Positions 33,726-42,709 of a stretch of DNA of 64,000 nucleotides are shown here, piece by piece (position 1 is the first letter of the stretch; each line of letters starts with the position of its first letter). The DNA is taken from positions 248,001 through 312,000 of the forward strand of contig JAWLHU010000008.1 in the NCBI GenBank assembly GCA_041690255.1, given 5' to 3'. The notes below the pieces were generated by a model. That model was not told the DNA's origin, did no database searches, and saw only the letters and a list, made by a program, of their open reading frames with translations. Origin of the DNA: JAWLHU01 sp041690255. GTDB taxonomy: Bacteria; Bacillota; Sulfobacillia; Symbiobacteriales; Symbiobacteriaceae. The position numbers and the translations under genes are program-made.

Positions 33726-35246
33726 ATGAGCAATCAGCCGAATCTGTGGCCGCACCAGGAAGCGAAGCGTATCGTCGAACGGTGGCCCCAGAAAGAGAAA
33801 TACATCCTGCAGACGGGCTTCGGCGCGTCCGGCCATCCGCACATGGGCACGATCGGTGAGATCGTCCGCACCTACTATGTGGCGATGGCCCTGAAGGACC
33901 TCGGCAAGGAGACGGAGATCATCGTCTTCTCCGATGACATGGACGGCCTGCGCAAGGTGCCGTCGAACATTCCCGCCCCCTGGCTGGTCGAGCATCTCGG
34001 CAAGCCGGTCACCATGATTCCTGACCCCTACGGGACCGCCAAGTCCTTCGGACATCATATGGATGCCGAACTGATCGAGATGATGCGGAAGACCGGGATC
34101 GATGCCACCTTTAAGAGTGCCACCGACTGCTACAGCGACGGCACGTTCGATGAAGGCATCCGCAATATGTTTAAGAACATGAAGGGGATCATGGACCTGG
34201 TCCTGCCGACCATGCGGCCGGAGAACCGGGAGGGCTGGTTCCCCTGGCTCCCCGTCTGCGAGAACTGCGGCAAGGTCTACACCACCAAGGTGGAGGACTA
34301 CGACGCGGAGAACGCCACCGTCACCTACTCCTGCACCGGGTCCTTCCGGGACGTGCACGGCTGCGGTCACAGGGGTACCCAGAGCGCCCTGGGCGGCAGA
34401 GGCAAGTTCTTCTGGAAGGCCGACTGGGCACTGCGTTGGTATGTCTTTGGGGTCAACTTCGAGATGCACGGCAAGGACCTGATCGACTCCGCCAAGCTCT
34501 CCGGGGATATCGTGAAGCTGATTGGCGGCAAGCCGCCGATCAACATGGTCTACGAGCTCTTCCTCACCGAGGAGGGGCGGAAGATCTCCAAGTCGACCGG
34601 TGCCGGCATCAGCATGGAGAACTGGGGCCGCTGGGGCACCCAGGACTCGCTCAACCTGCTCATGTTCAAGAACCCCAAGCAGCAGAAGAGGCTGGGCACC
34701 GACTCGGTGATCCAGTACACCGATGAGACCCTGACCATGACCAAGGAGGACCCGCAGTACCGGTTCATCTACTACCATGGGGACCGGCCGGACCTGGGCG
34801 GGCTGCGCTACTCCGACATCATCAACCTGGTCAACGCGATCAGCGTGACCGACGCCGACCAACTGATCGAGTATCTGGGCCGCTCCTTCGGGCATGAGCG
34901 CATCCGCCAGAATGAGGCGTTCGTGCGGGAGTTGCTGGAGAAGGCGATCCACTACTACGAGGACTTCATCCTCCCCACCCGTGAGGTACCGGAGCTGACC
35001 CCGGAGCAGTGGGCAATGGTGGATGAGTTTGACGAGCTCATGAGCTCGACCGATGATGCCGATGCGATCCAGTCCGGCGTCTTTAGCATTGCCAAGAGTA
35101 GGGGCATGGCGCCGAAGGAGTTCTTCAAGGTCCTCTACGGCGTACTGCTGGGCGCCGAGAGCGGTCCCCGGATTGGCGGCTTTGTCAAGTTGGTGGGCAA
35201 GGACCGGATCCGTGAGCTGATTCACGCAGCGAAGGCAAAGGCATAA
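33726..35246 (+). CDS. lysS: Class I lysyl-tRNA synthetase
   Basis: 506 residues. The class I signatures are present: FGASGHPHMGTIGE for the HIGH motif (~residue 33) and GRKISKSTGAG for KMSKS (~residue 286). A zinc-like Cys cluster lies in between (VCENCGKVY ... YSCTGSFRDVHGCG). It charges tRNA-Lys. Most bacteria use the unrelated class II LysRS; the class I form is typical of archaea and scattered bacteria. It is transcribed alone from its own promoter, and AGGAAGGAG precedes the start. Confidence 0.95.
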   Translation: MSNQPNLWPHQEAKRIVERWPQKEKYILQTGFGASGHPHMGTIGEIVRTYYVAMALKDLGKETEIIVFSDDMDGLRKVPSNIPAPWLVEHLGKPVTMIPDPYGTAKSFGHHMDAELIEMMRKTGIDATFKSATDCYSDGTFDEGIRNMFKNMKGIMDLVLPTMRPENREGWFPWLPVCENCGKVYTTKVEDYDAENATVTYSCTGSFRDVHGCGHRGTQSALGGRGKFFWKADWALRWYVFGVNFEMHGKDLIDSAKLSGDIVKLIGGKPPINMVYELFLTEEGRKISKSTGAGISMENWGRWGTQDSLNLLMFKNPKQQKRLGTDSVIQYTDETLTMTKEDPQYRFIYYHGDRPDLGGLRYSDIINLVNAISVTDADQLIEYLGRSFGHERIRQNEAFVRELLEKAIHYYEDFILPTREVPELTPEQWAMVDEFDELMSSTDDADAIQSGVFSIAKSRGMAPKEFFKVLYGVLLGAESGPRIGGFVKLVGKDRIRELIHAAKAKA

Positions 35247-35249
35247 AAC

Positions 35250-35283
35250 GATCCCGGGGGAAATGATCCCCCGGGATCTTTCG
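35250..35283 (+). terminator. Terminator of lysS
   Basis: GATCCCGGGGG (35250-35260) pairs with TCCCCCGGGATC (35267-35278), followed by TTTCGTG. Strong stem directly after the stop codon. Confidence 0.9.
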
Positions 35284-35462
35284 TGATGGTGCGAGGAGGA
35301 AAGAGTGCCCTTGAGTCCCCCCTGAAGGCCTGAACCCTGAGTCTTTACTAACCCCACCATAAGATGTAAGTAATCGTCGAACGTACGTACCCATATGCGT
35401 AGCCATAAAGCCTCTGCTCTATTGGGTATCATAACACAAAGATCCGCAAAGATAAAGGCGGA

Positions 35463-35569
35463 AGAGTCATTTTTATCCAACTCTGTACTGTAACTTCCAC
35501 GCAACAGCGTGCCGTAATGAGCCAGTGGCTCTCTCGGATACGGCCTCCTCAGCCGGTGAAGACTACCGG
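35463..35569 (+). other. Candidate structured RNA leader, unidentified class
   Basis: The 316-bp gap before the sporulation lipoprotein contains a row of hairpins: AGAGT/ACTCT (35463-35484), CACGC-AACA-GCGTG (35498-35511), GAGCC-AGT-GGCTC (35519-35531) nested inside GCCGTA/TACGGC (35511-35516 with 35539-35544), and CCGGT/ACCGG (35553-35569). I cannot match it to a known riboswitch. No T-tract follows, so if it acts on the downstream gene it would be at translation. The rest of the gap, 35284-35460, shows nothing recognisable. Confidence 0.4.
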
Positions 35570-35599
35570 ATAAAGCGCTCGCGAAAGGAGGAGAGCAGT

Positions 35600-36373
35600 A
35601 TGTGGCAACGAGCCCTGGCTGGCTCTCTGGTGGGACTCATGCTGGCCGTTGCAGGGGCGGGTTGCGCACGTCCGCAGCGCCGTCCGGAGGCCTCACAGGT
35701 CTCACCGGTCGATTTGAGTTCCCTGGTGGCCCGGGCAGCCACTATGGATTCCGGCGCCGGGGAGACAGCGGCCATTGTCCTGGAGAACCGGGCGTTGGTC
35801 GCCATTCGTATGGATGCTGCGCAGCCTGGCGGCACCAACGGCGGGTCGCTGCTGGGTACGACCAAGGAGACCGGGACCCGCGACTTGACCGATGCCGCCT
35901 CCGGACCCCCCGATGCGCACGGACCAGGAGGCTCCACGGGAATCAACCCCGCCACGCCGGGCGGTGGGCTTCACCCCGGCGGGTTCACCCCGGGCGGCTC
36001 TCCCGTCAGAACTCAGGCGATACCAAACGGCGTGGGTGGCATGGCGACCGACTCCGGGGCGAATGTCCCCATACCGGCGCCAGGTGGACTGGGTCTGGCC
36101 CCGCTCGATGTCATGCACCGCGTGGCGAACCAGATCAAGACCCGGGTCCCGCAGGTCACCGAGGTGCGCTTCGCCCACTACCCGGATGATGCCCGTCGGG
36201 TGCAGGCCCTCGCCCAACGACTGGCGAACGGCGAGCCCGCGGGCAGTCTGAAGGCGGAGTTTGATGAGGTCTACGCCAAGGCCGTTCCCGCAGGGACCAC
36301 CGAGTTTGACCCGATGACCCCACAGCCTGCGCACAACCCGGGCCAGCGGGCGCCGAATGCCGGGAGGCCATAG
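35600..36373 (+). CDS. YhcN/YlaJ-family sporulation lipoprotein
   Basis: 257 residues from ATG 35600 (AAAGGAGGAGAG upstream). Lipoprotein signal LMLAVAGAGC. The YhcN/YlaJ pattern is split: an N-terminal part (LVARAATMDSGAGETAAIVL, ENRALVAIRM) and a C-terminal part (VMHRVANQIKTRVPQVTEVR, DDARRVQALAQRLANG). A ~100-residue Gly/Pro-rich insert (TPGGGLHPGGFTPGGSP) separates them, which is unusual. Members are forespore or spore-membrane lipoproteins that influence germination or outgrowth. The Gly/Pro insert may be a flexible linker. Confidence 0.82.
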   Translation: MWQRALAGSLVGLMLAVAGAGCARPQRRPEASQVSPVDLSSLVARAATMDSGAGETAAIVLENRALVAIRMDAAQPGGTNGGSLLGTTKETGTRDLTDAASGPPDAHGPGGSTGINPATPGGGLHPGGFTPGGSPVRTQAIPNGVGGMATDSGANVPIPAPGGLGLAPLDVMHRVANQIKTRVPQVTEVRFAHYPDDARRVQALAQRLANGEPAGSLKAEFDEVYAKAVPAGTTEFDPMTPQPAHNPGQRAPNAGRP

Positions 36374-36404
36374 TCGCAGAACAGCCGCCGTACTCCAGGT
36401 GTAG

Positions 36405-36899
36405 TCAGTCCCTGCCCGCCCAGTTCCCCCTCAACTTCCGCAGAAGGACGATCTGGCCCAGGTGATAGACATCGTGGGTGTTGAGTCCGGAGATCAGTTC
36501 GCCGAGTGGGGTCCGCTCGCCGGAAAGGGGCTCGTCCAAGGCGGAGTCATCCTGGCGGGACAAGGCCTCAGCGAGCGCCCTCTGGGCGCCGTAGAAGCGC
36601 TGGACGGCCGACTGCCAGCCGTGCTCATCGTCCGGGTCGCCCGGTGCACCAAAGGTAGCGTCGTTATCGATTCGTCCACCGCTCAGTGGGGCGCCATTCA
36701 TGCGATCCGCAACGACCTGCTTCCAGAAGCTCAGGTGATTGACCAACTGCCAGACCGTGTTGATACCGGGAGCGGGCGACCACGATGCATCCACTGCAGA
36801 GAGACCATCGAGGGCGCGGTGCATGGCGGCAAACCAGCCACCCTGGCCGATGGTGTACTCCATTTGAGCCAGCAGCAGTCCAACGCGGGAACGGCTCAT
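36405..36899 (-). CDS. DinB-family protein
   Basis: 164 residues from ATG 36899 (GAGGAGG 7 bp upstream). Four-helix DinB/YfiT fold with the three metal-ligand histidines visible: LVNHLSFWKQ and NTHDVYHLGQIV. Members are metal-dependent, often thiol-linked transferases or of unknown role; several are induced by DNA damage or stress. The function here cannot be assigned further. Confidence 0.85.
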   Translation of the reverse strand: MSRSRVGLLLAQMEYTIGQGGWFAAMHRALDGLSAVDASWSPAPGINTVWQLVNHLSFWKQVVADRMNGAPLSGGRIDNDATFGAPGDPDDEHGWQSAVQRFYGAQRALAEALSRQDDSALDEPLSGERTPLGELISGLNTHDVYHLGQIVLLRKLRGNWAGRD

Positions 36900-36985
36900 A
36901 GGCGGGCCTCCTCTCGTACAAACCAGTGCGAGAGAGGCTTCTCCCCGAAAGTGGTGGGCTCCTGCGTCCTCACCAGAGGCGAGGA

Positions 36986-37011
36986 AAAAGACCGCCCGGA
37001 CAGGGCGGTCG
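36986..37011 (-). terminator. Terminator of the sugar kinase gene
   Basis: GACCGCCC (36991-36998) pairs with GGGCGGTC (37004-37011), loop GGACA; on the minus strand it is followed by TTTTT at 36990-36986. Confidence 0.8.
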
Positions 37012-37017
37012 TGGTGT

Positions 37018-37977
37018 CTACTTGTCGCCGGGGGACTCTTCCAGGGTGATTCCCAGGGAGCGGAGGGCCAGGAGCACTGCCCCGTAGGCCGCCGTATGGC
37101 GGGGGGAGGTGAACTGCACCTGCGGCCATGCACTCCGGATCACCTGCTGCATAGGCAGCGCCAACAGGTTGCCAGCCGAGAAGACCGAACCCGTTCCCGC
37201 CACCGGAATACTGGTCAGGCCAGACCAGTCCAAGCGGCTCAGGACCGCCGCCCCCGCCAGCCCTAACTCTCGGCCCGCTACCCGGAGAAGCTCCCGGGCA
37301 ATCCCGTCACCGTCGTTAGCGGCTTCGATAATGAGAGGCGTCAAGGAGGCCACCTCGGCGCGTCCCAGGGGTGCCGGGTCGCCGTAGACCAGGTTGATCA
37401 GGTCGGTCATCTTCTCGAGCATGAAGCGCTTGCGGAGCCGTTCGGAGAGGCTGGTGGCCGGACCGCGGCCATCCTCGGCGCGCAGCACTGCGACCAGCGC
37501 CTTGCGGGCGATATCGTAGCCGCTGCCTTCATCGCCCAGAAGGGGACCGTAACCACCGGCGCGGGCCCGATTGCCCTGGGTGTCCTCACCGAAGGCGATC
37601 GAACCGGTATCGGACATGATCACAACACCCGGCTTACCGTCGGTCGCACCGGCCAGCGCCGCACACGACTCATGGTCGAGGTGCACCGGGCAGTGCAGGC
37701 CCAGGCTGGCAACGGCTCCGGCCATGATCTGCCGGTCGACAGGGCGGTCCACACCGGCCAACCCGAAAAAGGCGGCCGAGAGAGCAGGACCCACAAGGCC
37801 GGCGTCGTCTATGGCTGCTTGGGTGGCCGTCCGGATCGCATTCGTGGCCGATGCAAGACCAATTGTGTGCTGCGTTGCGGGACCGCTTTCTCCACGACCC
37901 AGGACGCGCCCCTTCTCGTTGGCCACAACTGCGACCGTCCGGGTACCTCCTCCTGCTACCCCCAGAACCCACACCAT
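37018..37977 (-). CDS. BadF/BadG-type ATPase, N-acetylglucosamine kinase-like
   Basis: 319 residues. ASKHA-fold signatures: VLGVAGGGTRTVAVVANEKG (phosphate 1), VVIMSDTGSIAFGEDTQGN (phosphate 2-like), GYGPLLGDEGSGYDIARKAL and the adenosine motif PVAGTGSVFSAGNLL. This is the GlcNAc-kinase branch, which phosphorylates amino sugars released from cell wall or chitin; BadF-type benzoyl-CoA reductase activators carry a CxxC-type cluster site that is absent here. Monocistronic. Confidence 0.85.
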   Translation of the reverse strand: MVWVLGVAGGGTRTVAVVANEKGRVLGRGESGPATQHTIGLASATNAIRTATQAAIDDAGLVGPALSAAFFGLAGVDRPVDRQIMAGAVASLGLHCPVHLDHESCAALAGATDGKPGVVIMSDTGSIAFGEDTQGNRARAGGYGPLLGDEGSGYDIARKALVAVLRAEDGRGPATSLSERLRKRFMLEKMTDLINLVYGDPAPLGRAEVASLTPLIIEAANDGDGIARELLRVAGRELGLAGAAVLSRLDWSGLTSIPVAGTGSVFSAGNLLALPMQQVIRSAWPQVQFTSPRHTAAYGAVLLALRSLGITLEESPGDK

Positions 37978-38059
37978 GATAATGACATCCTCCCCGGTTG
38001 ATTGACCACCGAGAAAGATTCTCCTATACTAGAAAGATTCCTGCCAGCCAAATAATGAA

Positions 38060-38329
38060 TCAGGAGGCCTTGCTGCTGCCAACCACCAACAGCAGTTCAA
38101 GGGGAGTGTCGGCCGGGAACTTCTGCTCGCCGCTCTTGGTCACCTTGGTCAGGACGTACTTCTGTCCCTGGTAGCTTATATGCTGCAGGTACTGCTGAAC
38201 GTGTGCCTTGGAGCAGAACTTCAGCATGAAGGCGTCGGCAGCCGGATGGCTCATACGGCTCTCCAGGATCAAGGTATAGGCGAGGTCCTTATCCTCGAAC
38301 TGCTCCAGACATTCCTTGCACATAAACAT
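38060..38329 (-). CDS. Small protein with CxxC treble-clef-like N-terminus
   Basis: 89 residues from ATG 38329; GGAGGTGATCC is a near-perfect ribosome site and decides the start over a longer upstream frame. Cys residues CKEC near the N-terminus and FCSKAH near residue 50 resemble TRASH/treble-clef metal-binding folds. The rest (QQYLQHISYQGQKYVLTKVT) is mixed. Not recognised further; metal or nucleic-acid binding is inference. Confidence 0.65.
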   Translation of the reverse strand: MFMCKECLEQFEDKDLAYTLILESRMSHPAADAFMLKFCSKAHVQQYLQHISYQGQKYVLTKVTKSGEQKFPADTPLELLLVVGSSKAS

Positions 38330-38581
38330 AGACGGATCACCTCCATCGCTTGCGTGACATCCAAAGATAGTATACCCGACTACCAGTGTCCAGAGGAAGC
38401 GTCGGGCCCTGTGTAAATGGCCTTCTACCCCATCTGGCGGTATCGGGCGGTAGCACATAAGTGTCATTCCGGTAGCAAAAAGGACGAAAAATTAGCGACA
38501 AATACCTTTAGAAAGTATCCGGGGGCGTCTATCTGTGTTAAAATGGGAGAAAGTAGCCGCATCATAAGGAGCGTGAAATCG

Positions 38582-39232
38582 TTGTCCGCCAACCCTATGC
38601 CGCAATCGGAGGATACCTCCACACGCCGAGAGATTATCAACATTCTTCGCACGGTGGGTCCCTTGACCGTCGGTGAACTCGGTGAACGACTCGGTATCAC
38701 CCACGTCGCCGTTCGGCGTCACCTTACTTCTCTGGAGCGAGACGGCCTGGTCACCTCCGTACAGGAGCGACTCCCCATGGGTCGTCCCACGCGGGTCTAC
38801 TCGTTGACCGAGGCTGCCGACAGCCTGTTCCCAAAGAAGTACGGAGCCTTTACCCTTGAGTTGTTGGACTTCATGAGCCAGCAGGGTGAGGAACTGGTTG
38901 AGGCCTTCTTTGCCAATCGTGGCACGTCCATGGTGGACAAATACGGGCCGGAGGTGAAGGCCGGCCAGTCGCTCGAAGAGCGGGTTGCTCGCCTCACCGA
39001 GGTCCAGCAGGCCAACGGGTATCTGGCAGAGTGGGAGCAGGGTGAGGATAACCTCCTGGTACTCAAGGAGTTCAACTGCCCGGTACACCAGGTCTCCAAG
39101 AAGTATCCGCACGCCTGTCACCATGAGTTGGAGTTCTTTAAGACCGTCCTGGGCACCGATCAGGTCGAGCGGGTTGAGTGCATTGCAAAGGGTGGCCAGT
39201 GCTGCCGCTACGCGATCAAGCCCGTTCAGTAA
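38582..39232 (+). CDS. SufR-like Fe-S-sensing transcriptional regulator
   Basis: 216 residues from TTG 38582 (AAGGAG 10 bp upstream); ATG 38597 and GTG 38573 are alternatives. N-terminal winged helix (IINILRTVGPLTVGELGERL, HVAVRRHLTSLERDGLVTSV). The C-terminus has the SufR-type cysteine set: NCPVHQVSKKYPHACHH (C-X12-C), VECIAKGGQCC. Such regulators bind a Fe-S cluster and repress suf operons in several phyla. No suf genes are in the window. The promoter region before it was not clear. Confidence 0.85.
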   Translation: MSANPMPQSEDTSTRREIINILRTVGPLTVGELGERLGITHVAVRRHLTSLERDGLVTSVQERLPMGRPTRVYSLTEAADSLFPKKYGAFTLELLDFMSQQGEELVEAFFANRGTSMVDKYGPEVKAGQSLEERVARLTEVQQANGYLAEWEQGEDNLLVLKEFNCPVHQVSKKYPHACHHELEFFKTVLGTDQVERVECIAKGGQCCRYAIKPVQ

Positions 39233-39255
39233 GGAAAGACTGCCGCGATGATCCG

Positions 39256-39292
39256 AGAGCGCCTGCTCCCCTTTGGGAGAGGCGCTCTTTTT
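39256..39292 (+). terminator. Terminator of the SufR-like gene
   Basis: AGAGCGCCT (39256-39264) pairs with AGGCGCTCT (39280-39288), followed by a T-run to 39292. Confidence 0.8.
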
Positions 39293-39340
39293 CCGTATCA
39301 ATGCATCGGGCGATTCACACAAAAATTTGCCAGAGAAGGG

Positions 39341-39370
39341 TTGACCTGGTTTTCGCTACTGGGATATAAT
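39341..39370 (+). promoter_or_regulatory. Sigma-A promoter of the TPR protein gene
   Basis: TTGACC (39341-39346), 18-bp spacer, TATAAT (39365-39370), 39 bp before the ATG at 39410. Confidence 0.7.
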
Positions 39371-39409
39371 GGGGCACGTAGGTTGGGTGGTCCGAAGGAG
39401 GGCAAGCGC

Positions 39410-40405
39410 ATGAGCGGAGCAGGGTTGGCTGATCTCTTGCGGCAGGGTAAGTATGCCGATTGCCGGGCCCACGCCGAGACCTTGCTCCTGCGAGGCGGTC
39501 TTGACCAGGTTGCGTCGGTGGAGGTCTACCTTGCGCTCAGTCGTAGCCTGTCGGCCCTCCATTCCAACCAGGAAGCGATCGCTCCAGGTGAACTGGCCCT
39601 CCATTTTGCCCGGGACTGTGGGCAGAATGACCTGCTGGCTCGAGCAATCTGCCACTCTGCCTACGTCTACTACGAGAATCGGCTCTATAAGCGGGCGCTC
39701 GCCCGTCTCGCCGAGTATTTCTATTACTATAGCCTCTATAAAGAAGCCCGGGCACTCGAGGGCTGGGTCCTCTTCAACATGGCTGTCTTCTACCGGGCGA
39801 TGAGCCGGGGGAGCAAGGCCCTCGAGTACTATACTAAGGCTTATCGGTGGCATTTGCAGGAGGGCTCAAGCGCCCAACCGCTGGAGAAGTGCCGGGCCAA
39901 TCTGGCCTGGCAGTACCTCAAGACCGGGCAAATCCAGGAAGCGGAGGTCTATTTGGAGGGGTCAGAGGAGTACCTGATCCACTTCCCGAATGATCTGGAC
40001 GCCCGAGCCCGACACTGGAATAACGCAGCGTTCCACGCATACATGACGGGCGCCTATCGCCGCGCCATGGAACTGGCGGCACGCGTCATGGGAATGCGAG
40101 GGGTCACACCGATCCGGAAGGCTTATGCATGCCTGACACTGCACTACACGGCCCGCTCGCTGGGCAAGGAGCGAGTGGCAATTGGCATGGGTGTACTGGC
40201 CCGAATTCAGGCCAACGTGGCCCGCCGGCCAGACGTGGTAGAGGAGGCAGAGCACTGCCTCGTCCAGATACTTCAACAACGGGAGGGGTTGCCGCTCATG
40301 GAGGACCTCTTTGCTGAACTCGGTCTTCGCCCCCGGCAGGATGGAGCGGAGCCGTTACCCCCAGACCCCGCTCCAACGACAGGGACCCGTCCGGCCCTTT
40401 CCTAA
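39410..40405 (+). CDS. TPR-repeat protein
   Basis: 331 residues from ATG 39410 (GAAGGAGGGC upstream). Consecutive helical pairs follow the TPR pattern (AICHSAYVYYENRLYKRALA, WVLFNMAVFYRAMSRGSKAL, CRANLAWQYLKTGQIQEAEV, WNNAAFHAYMTGAYRRAMEL). No DNA-binding or catalytic domain is visible, unlike Rap/PlcR-type peptide sensors, although the helical fold is compatible with peptide or protein binding. Function unknown. Confidence 0.78.
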   Translation: MSGAGLADLLRQGKYADCRAHAETLLLRGGLDQVASVEVYLALSRSLSALHSNQEAIAPGELALHFARDCGQNDLLARAICHSAYVYYENRLYKRALARLAEYFYYYSLYKEARALEGWVLFNMAVFYRAMSRGSKALEYYTKAYRWHLQEGSSAQPLEKCRANLAWQYLKTGQIQEAEVYLEGSEEYLIHFPNDLDARARHWNNAAFHAYMTGAYRRAMELAARVMGMRGVTPIRKAYACLTLHYTARSLGKERVAIGMGVLARIQANVARRPDVVEEAEHCLVQILQQREGLPLMEDLFAELGLRPRQDGAEPLPPDPAPTTGTRPALS

Positions 40406-40424
40406 GTCCAGGACCTTCACAGAG

Positions 40425-40457
40425 AACCCCCGCGGAGGCGATCCCTGCGGGGTTTCC
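40425..40457. terminator. Terminator between convergent genes
   Basis: AACCCCCGCGG (from 40425) pairs with CTGCGGGGTT (to 40454), followed by TCCGTT. It separates the TPR gene from the convergent acetyltransferase gene. Confidence 0.6.
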
Positions 40458-40475
40458 GTTCAGTGTCGGGAAGGT

Positions 40476-41666
40476 CTAAAAGAAGTCCTGCAGATAGGTT
40501 TCGCACTTGGGCAGTGCGGATTCCCAGCGTCGGACCGCCTCGTCACTGCCAGAGAGCCGCCCCGTCTCCCGCAGGAACACCGGCCGAGCTGCACCGATCA
40601 TCATCGCACTGAAGGCGGCGATATCGCAACGGATCGATTCGTCACCATCGCCCAATTGTCGGCGGGTCAGAGCTGCACGACCACTCGAATCCAGTTGCCA
40701 TGTATAGGCCCCGGCATTCCAAGGGGCGTGCTCATCGGTCAGTTCGACGCTAAGATCACCAGCTACCGCTTTGAAGGGATAGGCCGGGACGAAGGCCTCC
40801 ACGTCCACCACACGGAACATGAAGTACGGTTTGAGTTCCTGCTTCAGGTTCGGGTTGCGAAGCAGGTATGGCAGCCGGTCCGATGCCGGAACGGTCATTT
40901 CGATGCTCTTCGCCATGGAGTCATGGTTGGCCAGGAATTTCAGCAGGGCTCCCTGCGCATCTGCATCAAGCCAGACCGCCTCCTGTACCTTTACCTCGGA
41001 TTCGGCCACTTTGTATAGCAGGTACCCTTGGGCCGTGCCGTCCGGCCCAAAGTAGACCGCAGCCTGCCCCTTTCTCTGGCCCAATACCGAGTGCTGCCAC
41101 CAGTCCTCATCCCGGTCGAGCATGCCGTTGAACCGCGCGGCATGCTGCCGGTAGACCTCGTTCAGCAACTGCCATTCGCTCTTGGCATCGACCCGGCGAA
41201 TCCCCCCGCCCTCAGGGATCTCAAAAGCGTGCAGTTGTGCGACCCTTCCGGACTCAAAGGTGTACTGCTTCCGTTCGGTCAACATGGTCCAGCCATACCT
41301 GGCGTAGAACTCGAACGAGAACGGGGCCAGCATGGAGACGGTCTCCCCGCGCTCCCGCATGAACGTCAGCCCGCGCCTGAGCAGGGCCTCCACCTTTCCG
41401 GTGCGCCGGTGCTCGGGCCAGGTAGCCACGCCCGCAACGCCGCCCATGGCGAAGGGCTTACCCGCAATGAAGGCACGCAGCGGCAAGAAGCTCGCCTTGG
41501 CGGCCATGGCCCCATCTTCAAACCAGGCCAGGGTCAGTGAAGGGTTCATGCGCTTCTTGCGCTGCTCCACCTCCTCCGGGGCCAACTCATACTGAAATGC
41601 GAACTGTGACAGCCGCAGCGACTCATCCAGGTCTTCTTCCCGGAGACTGCGAATCTCCGCTGTCAT
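40476..41666 (-). CDS. Eis-like multi-domain acetyltransferase
   Basis: 396 residues, the Eis family length. N-terminal GNAT (EIRSLREEDLDESLRLSQFA, acetyl-CoA loop VATWPEHRRTGKVEALLRRG), a central helical GNAT-like region with FYARYGWTMLTERKQY, and a C-terminal sterol-carrier-like domain (~290-396). The terminal residues (LQDFF) match the carboxylate end that serves as general base in Eis. Eis proteins acetylate amines such as lysine side chains and aminoglycosides. Start at 41666 just before GGGGGGAGT-type sequence. Confidence 0.88.
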   Translation of the reverse strand: MTAEIRSLREEDLDESLRLSQFAFQYELAPEEVEQRKKRMNPSLTLAWFEDGAMAAKASFLPLRAFIAGKPFAMGGVAGVATWPEHRRTGKVEALLRRGLTFMRERGETVSMLAPFSFEFYARYGWTMLTERKQYTFESGRVAQLHAFEIPEGGGIRRVDAKSEWQLLNEVYRQHAARFNGMLDRDEDWWQHSVLGQRKGQAAVYFGPDGTAQGYLLYKVAESEVKVQEAVWLDADAQGALLKFLANHDSMAKSIEMTVPASDRLPYLLRNPNLKQELKPYFMFRVVDVEAFVPAYPFKAVAGDLSVELTDEHAPWNAGAYTWQLDSSGRAALTRRQLGDGDESIRCDIAAFSAMMIGAARPVFLRETGRLSGSDEAVRRWESALPKCETYLQDFF

Positions 41667-41887
41667 GACAACTCCCCCCGTTTTTCGTACTCAAGGAGTA
41701 GACGGCATTCATCTTCGAAAGGTTCGGGATTGCATGATCGTACCCCTCCCGTTTGGATGGGCCCGTGGAGGAGATCCTTCGTGAAAGAGCGAATGACGAA
41801 CTGATCACGCAGCGGTTAATTCAGTCACATTACTAACGACCCGGGGGAGTAGCTGCGTCCTCTATTGGGTCCCCGGTAGGTGGGTAC

Positions 41888-42691
41888 ATGCAGGCCCGAT
41901 CCCTCCTATTCGACCTCTGGGGCGACTATATTCAACACGTGGGTGGAGAGGTGTGGGCATCGACTCTTGGGGTTTATGTCGCCCCCTTCGGGGTGAGCGA
42001 GGTTGCCCTCAGGCAGGCGATCTCTCGTATGATCCGACAGGGGTGGCTGGAGTCTCGCAAGGCGGGAGGGCGTACCTGCTACTCGCTTTCCGCCCGAGGT
42101 CGCCGGCGACTGGTCGAGGCGTCCCGGCGCGTCTACGATCCGGTTGATCTGCCGTGGGACGGTCAATGGCGGATGCTGGTCTACTCGATCCCCGAAGCGC
42201 TTCGCTCCCGCCGCGACGATCTGCGTCGGGAGTTGGTCTGGACCGGGTTTGCCCACCTGGTGTCAGGCACCTGGATCTCGCCCAATCCCCTGGAGGATGC
42301 AGCCAGCGATCTGATTCACCGCTACGGGATCGAGTCCTTCACCTCGCTCTTTCTCGCTCGCCACGCAGGCCCCGGCAGTCCGCAGGAGTTAGTCCAGCGG
42401 TGCTGGGACCTGGGGGCGATCCAGGCGAGTTACGACCGGTTCGTTGCCCACTGGTCACCACGCCAGGGGCAGGGCGCAAAGGGCATGACCGATTCGGAGG
42501 CCTTCGTGGAGCAGATCCAACTGGTCCACGATTACCGTAAGTTTCTCTTTGTTGATCCTGGCCTGCCCGCCGAGTTGCTCCCGCAACCGTGGCGTGGGCA
42601 TGATGCTCGACGGCTCTTCCAGGAGTACTATGGACAGCTCTCCTCGGGGGCCAAGCGCTTCATGGATCAACACTACGAGCCTACAAGGTAG
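41888..42691 (+). CDS. paaX: PaaX-family transcriptional repressor
   Basis: 267 residues. N-terminal GntR-like winged helix with the PaaX start (SLLFDLWGDYIQHVGGEVWA, SRMIRQGWLESRKAGGRTCY), the central WRMLVYSIPEALRSRRDDLR, and the C-terminal PaaX_C region (LVHDYRKFLFVDPGLPAELL). PaaX represses phenylacetate genes and is released by phenylacetyl-CoA. It is the first gene of a five-gene plus-strand run. No obvious PaaX operator was found by eye upstream. Confidence 0.9.
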   Translation: MQARSLLFDLWGDYIQHVGGEVWASTLGVYVAPFGVSEVALRQAISRMIRQGWLESRKAGGRTCYSLSARGRRRLVEASRRVYDPVDLPWDGQWRMLVYSIPEALRSRRDDLRRELVWTGFAHLVSGTWISPNPLEDAASDLIHRYGIESFTSLFLARHAGPGSPQELVQRCWDLGAIQASYDRFVAHWSPRQGQGAKGMTDSEAFVEQIQLVHDYRKFLFVDPGLPAELLPQPWRGHDARRLFQEYYGQLSSGAKRFMDQHYEPTR

Positions 42692-42709
42692 TGGGAGGAT
42701 GTGGGGAGA

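Noticed and set aside
33408..35504. 698-codon minus-strand ORF opposite lysS
   Set aside because: Antisense shadow of a well-identified gene; no ribosome site and nonsense composition.
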